5,752 nucleotides of DNA from Prevotellaceae bacterium (GTDB taxonomy: Bacteria; Bacteroidota; Bacteroidia; Bacteroidales; UBA932), in NCBI GenBank assembly GCA_031259935.1, contig JAIRKV010000193.1:1-5752 (forward strand). Reading direction: 5' to 3'. Position numbers and translations under genes: made by a program. The notes beneath the pieces are model-generated. The model had not been told where the DNA came from. It saw only the letters and a program-made list of their open reading frames with translations, and searched no databases. Numbering within the stretch: the first letter of the stretch is position 1; each line of letters opens with the position of its first letter. Of this stretch, positions 1-5,305 are shown piece by piece.

Positions 1-170
1 TTATCAGGCAATATATTCCTAAAAAAGAAGCTTATAATGCTTTTTTCGATGATGAAATACTAAAATTTCAATATAAAATTAACCGCAGACCAAGAAAATT
101 ACTTAACTTTGACTCGCCGCGGAAGGTATTTTCCTCCGCATTGAATAATCCTGTTGCATTTGATACTTGA
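1..170 (+). CDS. IS30-family transposase, C-terminal end (partial)
   Basis: This is the 3' end of a transposase gene cut by the left edge of the window. The frame beginning at base 3 is open for 55 codons and stops at TGA 168-170. The peptide starts IRQYIPKK and continues with a segment containing NRRPRKLLNFDSPRKVF. This matches the end of the DDE domain in IS30-family transposases, where a catalytic glutamate is followed closely by an (N)GxIRQYxPK block and later by an xRPRKxLxxxxPxxVF block. The catalytic glutamate itself would lie a few residues upstream, outside the window. The enzyme cuts and joins the ends of its own insertion sequence. I cannot tell whether the whole gene is intact. 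The visible part has no frameshift or early stop. Family assignment rests on recognised motifs, not on a search. Confidence 0.8.
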   Translation, partial: IRQYIPKKEAYNAFFDDEILKFQYKINRRPRKLLNFDSPRKVFSSALNNPVAFDT

Positions 171-176
171 ATCTAC
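1..176 (+). mobile_element. Right end of an IS30-family insertion sequence, boundary approximate
   Basis: The transposase tail implies that the element extends from left of the window to shortly after the TGA at 168-170. In IS30-type elements the terminal inverted repeat usually sits close to or overlaps the end of the transposase gene, so the sequence around 152-176 (TTGCATTTGATACTTGAATC and the following bases) is the natural candidate for the right terminal repeat. This is inference: the left end is not in the window, so the inverted repeat and the target duplication cannot be compared. The end coordinate could be off by tens of bases. Confidence 0.4.
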
Positions 177-201
177 CGACCCTGCCCGAACTTAAATAAT
201 T

Positions 202-260
202 TTTGAGTTCCGAAATAAATTTTGTATTTTTGTCGCGTAGCATTTTGTTTTTTATTTTTG
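202..260 (+). promoter_or_regulatory. Two overlapping Bacteroidetes-type promoter candidates facing cinA
   Basis: The first candidate has TTTG at 202-205, a 19-base spacer and TATTTTTG at 225-232. The second has TTTG at 229-232, which is the end of the first -7 box, a 20-base spacer and TATTTTTG at 253-260. Both fit the Bacteroidetes pattern of a TTTG -33 element about 19-21 bases before a TAnnTTTG -7 element. They lie 30-90 bases after the transposase stop and point towards cinA. They might belong to the insertion sequence or to the host gene. T-rich DNA can produce the -7 box by chance, but two correctly spaced pairs in tandem make chance less likely. Confidence 0.45.
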
Positions 261-357
261 TAACACAAAGATGCTGAATTTTAGTGTCTTATACAAATAA
301 ACTGCTACTTTTTATTACAAATCAGCAAGTTGAAAAACTTGCGAAAGTTGTATAAAT

Positions 358-365
358 TATCTTTG
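358..365 (+). promoter_or_regulatory. Proximal cinA promoter -7 box (TATCTTTG)
   Basis: TATCTTTG matches TAnnTTTG exactly and is followed by C, 20 bases before the cinA ATG. A well-spaced -33 TTTG is missing: the nearest TTG (339-341) is only 16 bases upstream. Transcription would begin near 370, giving an A-rich leader of about 15 bases with no Shine-Dalgarno sequence. Confidence 0.5.
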
Positions 366-385
366 CTGTTATAAAATTTACGAAA

Positions 386-1636
386 ATGAATGCAGAAATT
401 ATAACTGTTGGCGATGAAATATTAATCGGTCAAATTGTTGATACCAACAGCGCTTATATTGCCGAACAACTTAATTTGATTGGAGTTGGCATTTACCAAA
501 AAACATCTATATCCGATAATCGTGAGCATATTATTGAAAATATCGACAGAGCTTTCAAAACATCAGATATAATAATAGTTACAGGTGGTTTAGGACCAAC
601 AAGCGATGATATTACCAAACAGGTTCTGGCTGAATATTTCGGTGCAAAGCGTATGAAAATTCACGAACCTTCACTCGAAATAATTAAAAGCCTCATGGCA
701 CGCCTTGATATTCCATTGAACGAAGCCAATCGCCGACAGGCAGAACTGCCCGATTGCTGTATTCCGATATTAAACAAAAACGGCACTGCGCCGGCGATGT
801 GGTTCGAACGCAGCAAAAAAATACTTGTTTCCATGCCGGGCGTTCCTTTCGAAATGAAAGCAATAATGAACGATGTAATACCAATGATTAGCAAGTATTT
901 CAAATTGAATACCGTTTATCATAAAACGCTGCTTACTTATGGAATTCCCGAATCAATTCTGGCTGAACAAATAAAAGAATGGGAAAATAAATTACCCGAA
1001 CATCTGCATCTGGCATATCTTCCCAATCCCGAATCGGGCGTACGGCTTAGACTTTCGGCATATAATGCAAATGATAAAAATTTGCTGATAAAAGAAATAG
1101 ATAATCATTTCGACAGTTTAAGGAAAATTCTGAAAACGGCAGTTTACGGTGAAAACGACGATAATCTTGCTTCGGCAACAGGCGAACTTTTACAGCAAAA
1201 AAACGCAATGCTTGCAACTGCCGAATCGTGCACAGGCGGACATATTGCAAACATGATTACTGCAAATGCAGGTTCGTCAAAATATTTTAAAGGTTCTGTT
1301 ATCGCATATTCCAACGATATAAAGATAAAAATGCTTGGCGTAAAGGCTTCGGATATAGAACAATACGGAGCAGTAAGCGAACAGGTTGCATCTCAAATGG
1401 CTCAAGGCGTACGCATTGCGCTCAACAGTGATTATGCGGTTGCAACTTCGGGAATTGCAGGCCCGGACGGCGGAACTGCTGAAAAACCTGTAGGTACGGT
1501 TTGGATAGCTGTTGCAACTCCTCGAAAAATTATCGCACAAAAATATATTCTGTCAAAACTTCGCGATGTAAATATTTCACGGGCATCGGCAATAGCATTG
1601 AACATGTTGCGATTGGAATTGATTAATGAAGAATAA
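386..1636 (+). CDS. cinA: CinA family protein: N-terminal MoCF-like domain plus C-terminal nicotinamide-nucleotide amidase (PncC-type) domain
   Basis: The 416-residue protein has the usual length and two-domain layout of bacterial CinA. Residues 1-170 form a molybdopterin-binding-like (MoCF/COG1058) domain, with VGDEILIGQIVDTNSAYIAE at 8-27, VTGGLGPTSDD at 65-75, NGTAPAMWFE at 132-141 and SMPGVPFEMKAIM at 149-161. A linking segment carries TYGIPES (184-190) and AYLPNPESGVRLRLSA (210-225). Residues about 265-416 form the CinA C-terminal amidase domain, with AESCTGG at 279-285 (including the expected nucleophilic serine), AYSNDIK at 307-313 and TSGIAGPDGG at 354-363. In characterised members this domain converts nicotinamide mononucleotide to nicotinic acid mononucleotide, feeding NAD recycling. 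The N-terminal domain of some members has ADP-ribose pyrophosphatase activity. The ATG is the natural start because MNAEIITVGDEIL aligns with the usual CinA N-terminus. The gene is monocistronic here and converges on prs. A competence role, the origin of the name, cannot be inferred. Confidence 0.96.
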   Translation: MNAEIITVGDEILIGQIVDTNSAYIAEQLNLIGVGIYQKTSISDNREHIIENIDRAFKTSDIIIVTGGLGPTSDDITKQVLAEYFGAKRMKIHEPSLEIIKSLMARLDIPLNEANRRQAELPDCCIPILNKNGTAPAMWFERSKKILVSMPGVPFEMKAIMNDVIPMISKYFKLNTVYHKTLLTYGIPESILAEQIKEWENKLPEHLHLAYLPNPESGVRLRLSAYNANDKNLLIKEIDNHFDSLRKILKTAVYGENDDNLASATGELLQQKNAMLATAESCTGGHIANMITANAGSSKYFKGSVIAYSNDIKIKMLGVKASDIEQYGAVSEQVASQMAQGVRIALNSDYAVATSGIAGPDGGTAEKPVGTVWIAVATPRKIIAQKYILSKLRDVNISRASAIALNMLRLELINEE

Positions 1637-1670
1637 TTTATGGTTTTATTTGCATAATTTCTTCCAGCAA

Positions 1671-1709
1671 TGGAGATTATCCGCTCGAATTTATTCGGTA
1701 ACTGCTCCA
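1671..1709. other. Imperfect inverted repeat between convergent cinA and prs
   Basis: TGGAG (1671-1675) pairs with CTCCA (1705-1709). Inside it TTA/TAA and CCG (1681-1683)/CGG (1696-1698) can also pair with small bulges, and a smaller CGAA/TTCG hairpin lies in the loop. It sits in the 117-bp spacer between two convergent genes, where a shared terminator is expected. Neither strand has a T-run directly after the stem, so it does not look like a standard intrinsic terminator. No better terminator candidate is visible in the spacer. Confidence 0.25.
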
Positions 1710-1753
1710 AAAATTCATAACATAATTTACGTATGCATTTGGCTGTGTATCAA

Positions 1754-2698
1754 TTACATTTCATAAGTGGAACTTATTGCATCGCAATTATAAATTTTTT
1801 TGATAATATCGGCAAACAAATCGGCTGTTGACAATACTTTGATTTTGTCTGTATTTGCTTCCTTACGCAAAGGTATCGTATCGGTAACAATAATTTCGGC
1901 AAGTTTGGACTTGGCTATTCGTTCATACGCAGGTCCCGAAAGAACAGGATGCGCCGCAAATGCTCTTACGCTTAAAGCGCCTTTGTCCATCATCATATCG
2001 GCAACTTTTGTTATTGTTCCTGCCGTATCAATCATATCGTCGAGAACTACAACGTTGCGCCCCGCTACTTCTCCTATTGCAGTCATCGAAGCAACTTCAT
2101 TGGCTTTTTCGCGCGATTTGTGGCAAATTATCATTGGCGACTTTAATATTTTGGAATATGCATTTGCGCGCTTTGCTCCGCCCATGTCAGGCGCTGCTAT
2201 TGATAGATTATCGAGTTCCAAATTTCTTATATATGGAAGAAACAATTTACTTGAATAAATATGGTCAACAGGAATATCAAAAAATCCCTGAATCTGGTCG
2301 GCATGTAAATCCATTGTCAGTACGCGGTCAACATGAGCTGCACAGAGCAGATTTGCAACTAATTTTGCTCCTATTGAAACGCGCGGTTTATCTTTGCGGT
2401 CTTGACGCGCCCAGCCGAAATATGGAATTACCGCTACTATTTTATAGGCTGACGCTCGCCGCGCAGCATCTATCATCAAAAGAAGTTCAAATAAATTATC
2501 GGATGGCGCAAAAGTAGATTGAATAATAAAGACTGTCGCTCCACGTACCGACTCATCAAAAGATGGTTGAAATTCACCATCACTAAACACCGTAACACTG
2601 GATTTACCGAGGTCTGTTCCAAAACTTTTTGTTATCATATCAGCCAGATAACGAGTTCCTCTGCCTGAAAAAAATTTTATTTGATTTGTAGGATGCAT
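1754..2698 (-). CDS. prs: Ribose-phosphate pyrophosphokinase (PRPP synthetase)
   Basis: The 314-residue cytosolic enzyme transfers pyrophosphate from ATP to ribose 5-phosphate, giving PRPP for purine, pyrimidine, NAD, histidine and tryptophan synthesis. It has the length of class I bacterial enzymes (about 315). Visible motifs in order are FSGRGTRYLA at 10-19, FSDGEFQPSFDESVRG at 38-53, the ATP-site segment RQDRKDKPRVSIGAKLVA at 98-115, DLHADQIQGFFDIPVDH at 130-146 with the metal/ATP-site histidine, APDMGGAKRA at 169-178, and the PRPP/ribose-phosphate loop VVLDDMIDTAGTIT at 217-230. The flexible-loop region reads HKSREKANEVASM (193-205) rather than the DKRR-type sequence of Escherichia coli. 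From memory this is the normal Bacteroidetes form, so I do not count it as a defect. The start is ATG, 16 bases after the -7 box, and no upstream alternative aligns better. It is convergent with cinA and appears to have its own promoter. Confidence 0.97.
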   Translation of the reverse strand: MHPTNQIKFFSGRGTRYLADMITKSFGTDLGKSSVTVFSDGEFQPSFDESVRGATVFIIQSTFAPSDNLFELLLMIDAARRASAYKIVAVIPYFGWARQDRKDKPRVSIGAKLVANLLCAAHVDRVLTMDLHADQIQGFFDIPVDHIYSSKLFLPYIRNLELDNLSIAAPDMGGAKRANAYSKILKSPMIICHKSREKANEVASMTAIGEVAGRNVVVLDDMIDTAGTITKVADMMMDKGALSVRAFAAHPVLSGPAYERIAKSKLAEIIVTDTIPLRKEANTDKIKVLSTADLFADIIKKIYNCDAISSTYEM

Positions 2699-2713
2699 TT
2701 ACTGTTTTTTTTG

Positions 2714-2721
2714 CAAAGGTA
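2714..2721 (-). promoter_or_regulatory. prs promoter -7 box (TACCTTTG)
   Basis: The minus strand reads TACCTTTG followed by CA, an exact TAnnTTTG match, 15 bases between the box and the prs ATG. No TTTG lies about 20 bases further upstream, so the -33 element is weak or absent. Transcription would begin near 2707, leaving a leader of only about 10 bases (AAAACAGTAA before ATG) without a Shine-Dalgarno sequence. Confidence 0.55.
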
Positions 2722-3025
2722 AGATTTTATGTTTTTGTAATAAAAAAATAATATGAACAAAATTTTGTTGATAAATTCACAGAGCGAATCAAATGTTGCA
2801 GATTGAAAAAATGAATTTAACTGAAATTATTAATATAAAACCTTTTCAAAAGTTTCGCTGAATCGTACCTGACGAATTATAACAGCAAAAATTTGACATT
2901 ATTAATTACTGCATGAACACAAAACAACAGTTTTGCCATTTCATCTTTTGTAATTAAATCAAGGATGTCAGGCAAAAATGTTCTTTTGACAGCCGTTTTA
3001 TTTGTTTTGCTTAATGTATTTGATT
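2722..3025. other. Non-coding gap between the zinc-ribbon gene and prs
   Basis: Together with the prs promoter this is a 327-base stretch with no gene I can support. It contains a DnaA-box-like TGTTGATAA at 2766-2774 and a weak inverted repeat TGTCA (2966-2970)/TGACA (2987-2991) just beyond the zinc-ribbon gene. Neither that repeat nor anything else is followed by a T-run on the minus strand, so no clear terminator is visible. A 22-codon plus-strand ORF at 2793-2861 and a minus-strand frame running out of the end of the zinc-ribbon gene are too short or unsupported. I see no tRNA or known small RNA. Confidence 0.5.
2766..2774 (-). promoter_or_regulatory. DnaA-box-like nonamer TTATCAACA upstream of prs
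   Basis: The minus strand reads TTATCAACA, one mismatch from the DnaA consensus TTATCCACA, about 45 bases upstream of the prs -7 box. The same nonamer occurs upstream of the merR-like gene at 5725-5733. In AT-rich DNA such a match can easily be accidental. No cluster of boxes typical of an origin is present. Confidence 0.15.
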
Positions 3026-3871
3026 TTATTCGTTTGCAAAATCCGAATCTACAAGAATACGACCGCAATATTCGCAAACTATCACTTTTTTGCTCATCTT
3101 AATATCCAACTGTCGTTGAGGTGGAATTTTATTGAAACATCCTCCGCAGGCATCGCGTTTTACTGTTACCACAGCCAAACCGTTTCGCGCATTATGACGA
3201 ATTTTGTTGTAAGCGGTAAGCAAGCGCGGTTCTATCAAATTTTTAATTTCATTTGACCGTCCGATTAATTCTTTTTCATCATTGGCAGTTTCGGATGTAA
3301 TTTCGTTCAATTCCTGTTTTTTTTCTTCAAGTGCAATTTTTTTATCGGCAACCATAGCTCTTGTCGCTTCAATCTCACGTTTTTTATCTTTGATTTTTAC
3401 ACCGAGTTCCTTTATTATTTTCTCGTTCAACTCAATTTCCAGAGTTTGATATTCCAGTTCTTTCGACAATGAATCAAATTCACGGTTGTTCCGCACATTT
3501 TTTTGTTGTTCTTCGTACTTTTTGATAAGATTTTTTGACGTTTCAACATTAGCCTTCCGTTTATTTACGTTACCGTCGATTTCTTTGATTTCCTGCACCA
3601 GATTTTTAACACGCGTATCAAATCCTATGATTTCATCTTCCAAATCTTGAACTTCGAGAGGCAATTCTCCACGTATCGTTTTGATATTGTCAATGTTTGA
3701 ATCAATTATTTGCAATTCATACAATAATCTTAACTTGTTCACAGATGACAAATCGGATAACATACCGATTTTTTTACTTTCCGATTTTGTCGTTGTTGAT
3801 TTTTCCGCTGTTTTTTTTGTCGAAGTCTTTTCAACTTTTTTTGTTTCTCTTTTTTTTGTTTTTTCTGCCAT
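3026..3871 (-). CDS. Coiled-coil C4-type zinc-ribbon protein (DUF164/zf-RING_7-like)
   Basis: This 281-residue protein has three parts. Residues 1-35 are a lysine/threonine/glutamate-rich low-complexity tail, with KKTAEKSTTTK at 19-29. Residues about 44-215 form a long, highly charged helical stretch predicted to be a coiled coil, with the family-typical RGELPLEVQDLEDEI at 67-81 and KKYEEQQKNVRNNREFDSL at 117-135. Residues 240-272 form a zinc ribbon with two CxxC pairs, Cys242/Cys245 (ACGGC) and Cys266/Cys269 (CEYC), so all four ligands are present. Related proteins are common next to nif3-like genes; their function is not firmly established, though nucleic-acid binding or a scaffold role is plausible. 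No signal peptide or membrane segment is seen, so it should be cytosolic. ATG 3871 is taken as the start because relatives I recall also begin with a basic tail. Met37 (ATG at 3763-3761) is the alternative. No promoter box lies directly upstream, suggesting read-through from nif3. Confidence 0.88.
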   Translation of the reverse strand: MAEKTKKRETKKVEKTSTKKTAEKSTTTKSESKKIGMLSDLSSVNKLRLLYELQIIDSNIDNIKTIRGELPLEVQDLEDEIIGFDTRVKNLVQEIKEIDGNVNKRKANVETSKNLIKKYEEQQKNVRNNREFDSLSKELEYQTLEIELNEKIIKELGVKIKDKKREIEATRAMVADKKIALEEKKQELNEITSETANDEKELIGRSNEIKNLIEPRLLTAYNKIRHNARNGLAVVTVKRDACGGCFNKIPPQRQLDIKMSKKVIVCEYCGRILVDSDFANE

Positions 3872-3945
3872 TAATTTTTATTTTTTTTAACTGATAAAAA
3901 TATGTTTTTTTTGTTTTCAGATGCTGTAGTTTTTTTGTTGCCGGT

Positions 3946-3979
3946 TTTTTTTACAACCTGTTGGTTGTTATTTTTGATT
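3946..3979. repeat. 34-bp direct repeat, copy A, with internal hairpin
   Basis: This copy matches 4047-4080 at 32 of 34 positions, offset by 101 bases; the differences are at 3961 and 3970. The core is ACAACC (3953-3958), a TGTT loop and GGTTGT (3963-3968), a 6-bp stem between T-runs on the plus strand. Because 101 is not a multiple of three, the two copies are read in different frames, which argues against a protein-level repeat. At 3970 the change turns the CAA codon of copy B into TAA in the equivalent frame. Confidence 0.75.
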
Positions 3980-4164
3980 TACTTTTTTACTTCTGCTTTC
4001 CTTGTCGGGACTGCTTTTTCGCTGTTATTTTTTTGAGCCTGAATTGTTTTTTTACAACCTGCTGGTTGTTGTTTTTGATTCGGCTTTTTTGCAATATCTT
4101 TTTTTACAATTTTTCCAGTTACCGTTTTTTTAGCATGAATGTCTACAGATTTTTCAGGCTTCAT
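3979..4164 (-). CDS. Small lysine-rich hypothetical ORF (possibly truncated or decayed)
   Basis: This 61-residue ORF starts MKPEKSVDIHAKK and ends RKAEVKK. It is rich in lysine, glutamine and alanine and strongly basic, with no recognisable domain, signal peptide or membrane segment. Basic low-complexity tails of this kind occur in histone H1-like and other nucleic-acid-binding proteins, but there is no specific match to support that role. The frame is also open upstream of the ATG, reading KKRNCCSC immediately before the Met, and it resumes after the stop for 35 codons. The real gene may therefore be longer and interrupted. The ATG overlaps the TGA of a 10-codon ORF by ATGA. It lies within the putative merR/nif3/zinc-ribbon unit. 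It may not be translated at all. Confidence 0.3.
   Translation of the reverse strand: MKPEKSVDIHAKKTVTGKIVKKDIAKKPNQKQQPAGCKKTIQAQKNNSEKAVPTRKAEVKK
4047..4080. repeat. 34-bp direct repeat, copy B, with internal hairpin
   Basis: This is the second copy of the repeat at 3946-3979. The stem is ACAACC (4054-4059)/GGTTGT (4064-4069) with a TGCT loop, followed on the plus strand by GTTTTT. Within the 61-codon lysine-rich ORF it encodes NQKQQPAGCKK. No further copy is visible in the window. Confidence 0.75.
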
Positions 4165-4193
4165 GCAACTGCAACAGTTTCTTTTTTTGCCAC
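4161..4193 (-). CDS. Possible 10-codon GTG-initiated leader ORF
   Basis: Fourteen bases after the nif3-like stop, GTG (4193-4191) opens a 10-codon frame reading VAKKETVAVA and ending in TGA (4163-4161), which overlaps the ATG at 4164 as ATGA. The peptide resembles a protein N-terminus of the MAKK type. An A7 run (4188-4182) lies just after the second codon. A -1 slip there would join this start to the longer lysine-rich frame. Initiation at this GTG is unproven, as no ribosome-binding site is visible, so this may be the broken start of the neighbouring ORF or chance. Confidence 0.2.
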   Translation of the reverse strand: MAKKETVAVA

Positions 4194-4207
4194 AATTTTT
4201 ATTTAAT

Positions 4208-5305
4208 TTAAATAATATAAATAATTGGGTTTATATTTTTTTCAGCAATTTGCGCCGCAAAGTTAGGTAAATTTTTTTTAATAATATCATAAAATATTTC
4301 TGTGGTAAACTGTTCGCTTTCAAAATGGCCTATGTCGGCAATCGTAATTTTATTTTCAGCATCAAAAAACTGATGATATTTAAAGTCGCTGGAAACAAAA
4401 ATATCTGCTTGATTTGCAATAGCATCGCCCAATAAAAAACTTCCTGCGCCTCCGCATACGGCAACTCGCAAAACTGTTTTCGAAACAGGTTTTGTTGACC
4501 TGATAATTTTCAAAGAAAAAATGTTTTTCAGCATTTTATAAAATTCATCATGCGTCATTGGCTCGGGCAAATTTCCTGTCATTCCCGAACCTGCATTTTC
4601 GTATTTATTTTCTAAACTGTAAATGTCGAATGCAACTTCTTCGTAAGGATGATTTTCCAATATTGCTTTTTTAATTTTTGCAATATTATGCTTTTGTGCA
4701 ATCATTTCTATTTTTATTTCATCTTCGGTATGAAGTTTGCCTTTTTTGCCAACAAAAGGTTTTGCATTTTCTCCTGCTTTGAATGTTCCTTTGCCGTTTA
4801 CGCCAAAACTGCAATTACTGTATGCGCCTGTATTTCCGGCTCCTGCTTCAAACATTGCATTGCGTACTTTTTCGGCATGAGATTCGGGAACAAAAACAGC
4901 AATTTTTGCAAGATCATTTTTCCGTGGCGACAAGATTTTACAATCGACAAGTCCTAATTTTTCACAAATTTTTGTGTTCACTCCGCCCTTGACGTTATCC
5001 ATATTTGTATGCGCCGCATAAAGCGCTATATCATGTTTTATTGCTTTGGCAACTATTCGCTGCGTGGAATTTTGTCCCGTTATTTTTTTCAATCCCGAAA
5101 ACACAACAGGATGATGAGAAATGACAAGATTTATATTTTTTGATATTGCTTCATCTACAATTTCTTCCGTAATATCGACGCACAAAAGCGCCGAATTTGT
5201 TTCTGCCTGTTCGTTTCCGACAATCAATCCCGCATTGTCAAAATCTTCCTGATAATTTAGCGGAGCATACTCTTCGATACATTGTATTACATCTTTTATT
5301 TTCAT
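4208..5305 (-). CDS. Nif3-like dinuclear metal centre protein (YbgI/GTP cyclohydrolase I type 2-like family)
   Basis: This 365-residue protein belongs to the Nif3/DUF34 family, whose members form hexameric toroids with two metal ions per subunit. Metal-ligand motifs are visible at both ends: HHP at 64-66 within NLVISHHPVVFSGL, HTNMD at 99-103 within AAHTNMDNVKGGVN, and GHFESE at 326-331 with His327 and Glu329 or Glu331. Other family blocks are EDFDNAGLIVG (20-30), CGGAGSFLLGDA (284-295) and SSDFKYH (305-311). The length and the segment about 130-240, which contains KIAVFVPESHAEKVRNAMFE (134-153) and ENHPYEEVAFDIY (217-229), show the longer form with an inserted PII-like domain; short forms such as E. 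coli YbgI lack it. The biochemical function is not firmly known, and the GTP cyclohydrolase label is a database name of doubtful generality. Its ATG overlaps the regulator's TGA (ATGA, 5305-5302), implying coupled translation. It should be cytosolic. Confidence 0.95.
   Translation of the reverse strand: MKIKDVIQCIEEYAPLNYQEDFDNAGLIVGNEQAETNSALLCVDITEEIVDEAISKNINLVISHHPVVFSGLKKITGQNSTQRIVAKAIKHDIALYAAHTNMDNVKGGVNTKICEKLGLVDCKILSPRKNDLAKIAVFVPESHAEKVRNAMFEAGAGNTGAYSNCSFGVNGKGTFKAGENAKPFVGKKGKLHTEDEIKIEMIAQKHNIAKIKKAILENHPYEEVAFDIYSLENKYENAGSGMTGNLPEPMTHDEFYKMLKNIFSLKIIRSTKPVSKTVLRVAVCGGAGSFLLGDAIANQADIFVSSDFKYHQFFDAENKITIADIGHFESEQFTTEIFYDIIKKNLPNFAAQIAEKNINPIIYII

Larger units (their letters stand above)
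3872..4207 (-). other. Lysine-rich low-complexity region between the nif3-like and zinc-ribbon genes
   Basis: This 336-base gap breaks the spacing of an otherwise tight operon. On the minus strand it is very A-rich, with several runs of 7-8 A. It encodes lysine-rich peptide in one frame over most of its length: 61 codons to a TAA at 3981-3979, then 35 more open codons to a TAA at 3873-3871 that overlaps the ATG of the zinc-ribbon gene by one base (TAATG). No CAAAnnTA (a minus-strand -7 box) occurs in it, so no internal promoter is evident. It could be a decayed or misassembled small basic protein gene, or untranslated spacer. A-rich DNA gives lysine and asparagine codons by default, so amino-acid content alone is weak evidence for coding. 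Confidence 0.6.

Noticed and set aside
2094..2145. Divergent flexible-loop region of Prs (HKSREKANEVASM) as a sign of an unusual enzyme
   Set aside because: All other catalytic motifs are intact and this variant agrees with what I recall of Bacteroidetes PRPP synthetases, so it is lineage variation rather than loss of function.
1800..2517. Two long plus-strand open frames (1800-2258 and 1960-2517) opposite prs
   Set aside because: Both are antisense to a gene with full PRPP synthetase motifs. Their peptides show no recognisable motif and have the composition expected of a shadow frame.
2793..2861. 22-codon plus-strand ORF (MLQIEKMNLTEIINIK...)
   Set aside because: Composition looks plausible, but it is too short, with no promoter box or conserved motif visible. 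Chance is a sufficient explanation.
2966..2991. TGTCA/TGACA inverted repeat as a terminator for the zinc-ribbon gene
   Set aside because: Only five paired bases with a 16-base loop and no T-run afterwards on the minus strand.
2877..3077. 66-codon minus-strand frame running out of the end of the zinc-ribbon gene
   Set aside because: The first third is an out-of-frame reading of the zinc-ribbon C-terminus. The remainder has no recognisable motif and no promoter of its own.
3961..4206. Plus-strand 81-codon frame of very hydrophobic composition in the gap region
   Set aside because: T-run-driven phenylalanine and leucine codons opposite the lysine-rich stretch. No start context or promoter and no membrane-protein pattern beyond poly-Phe.
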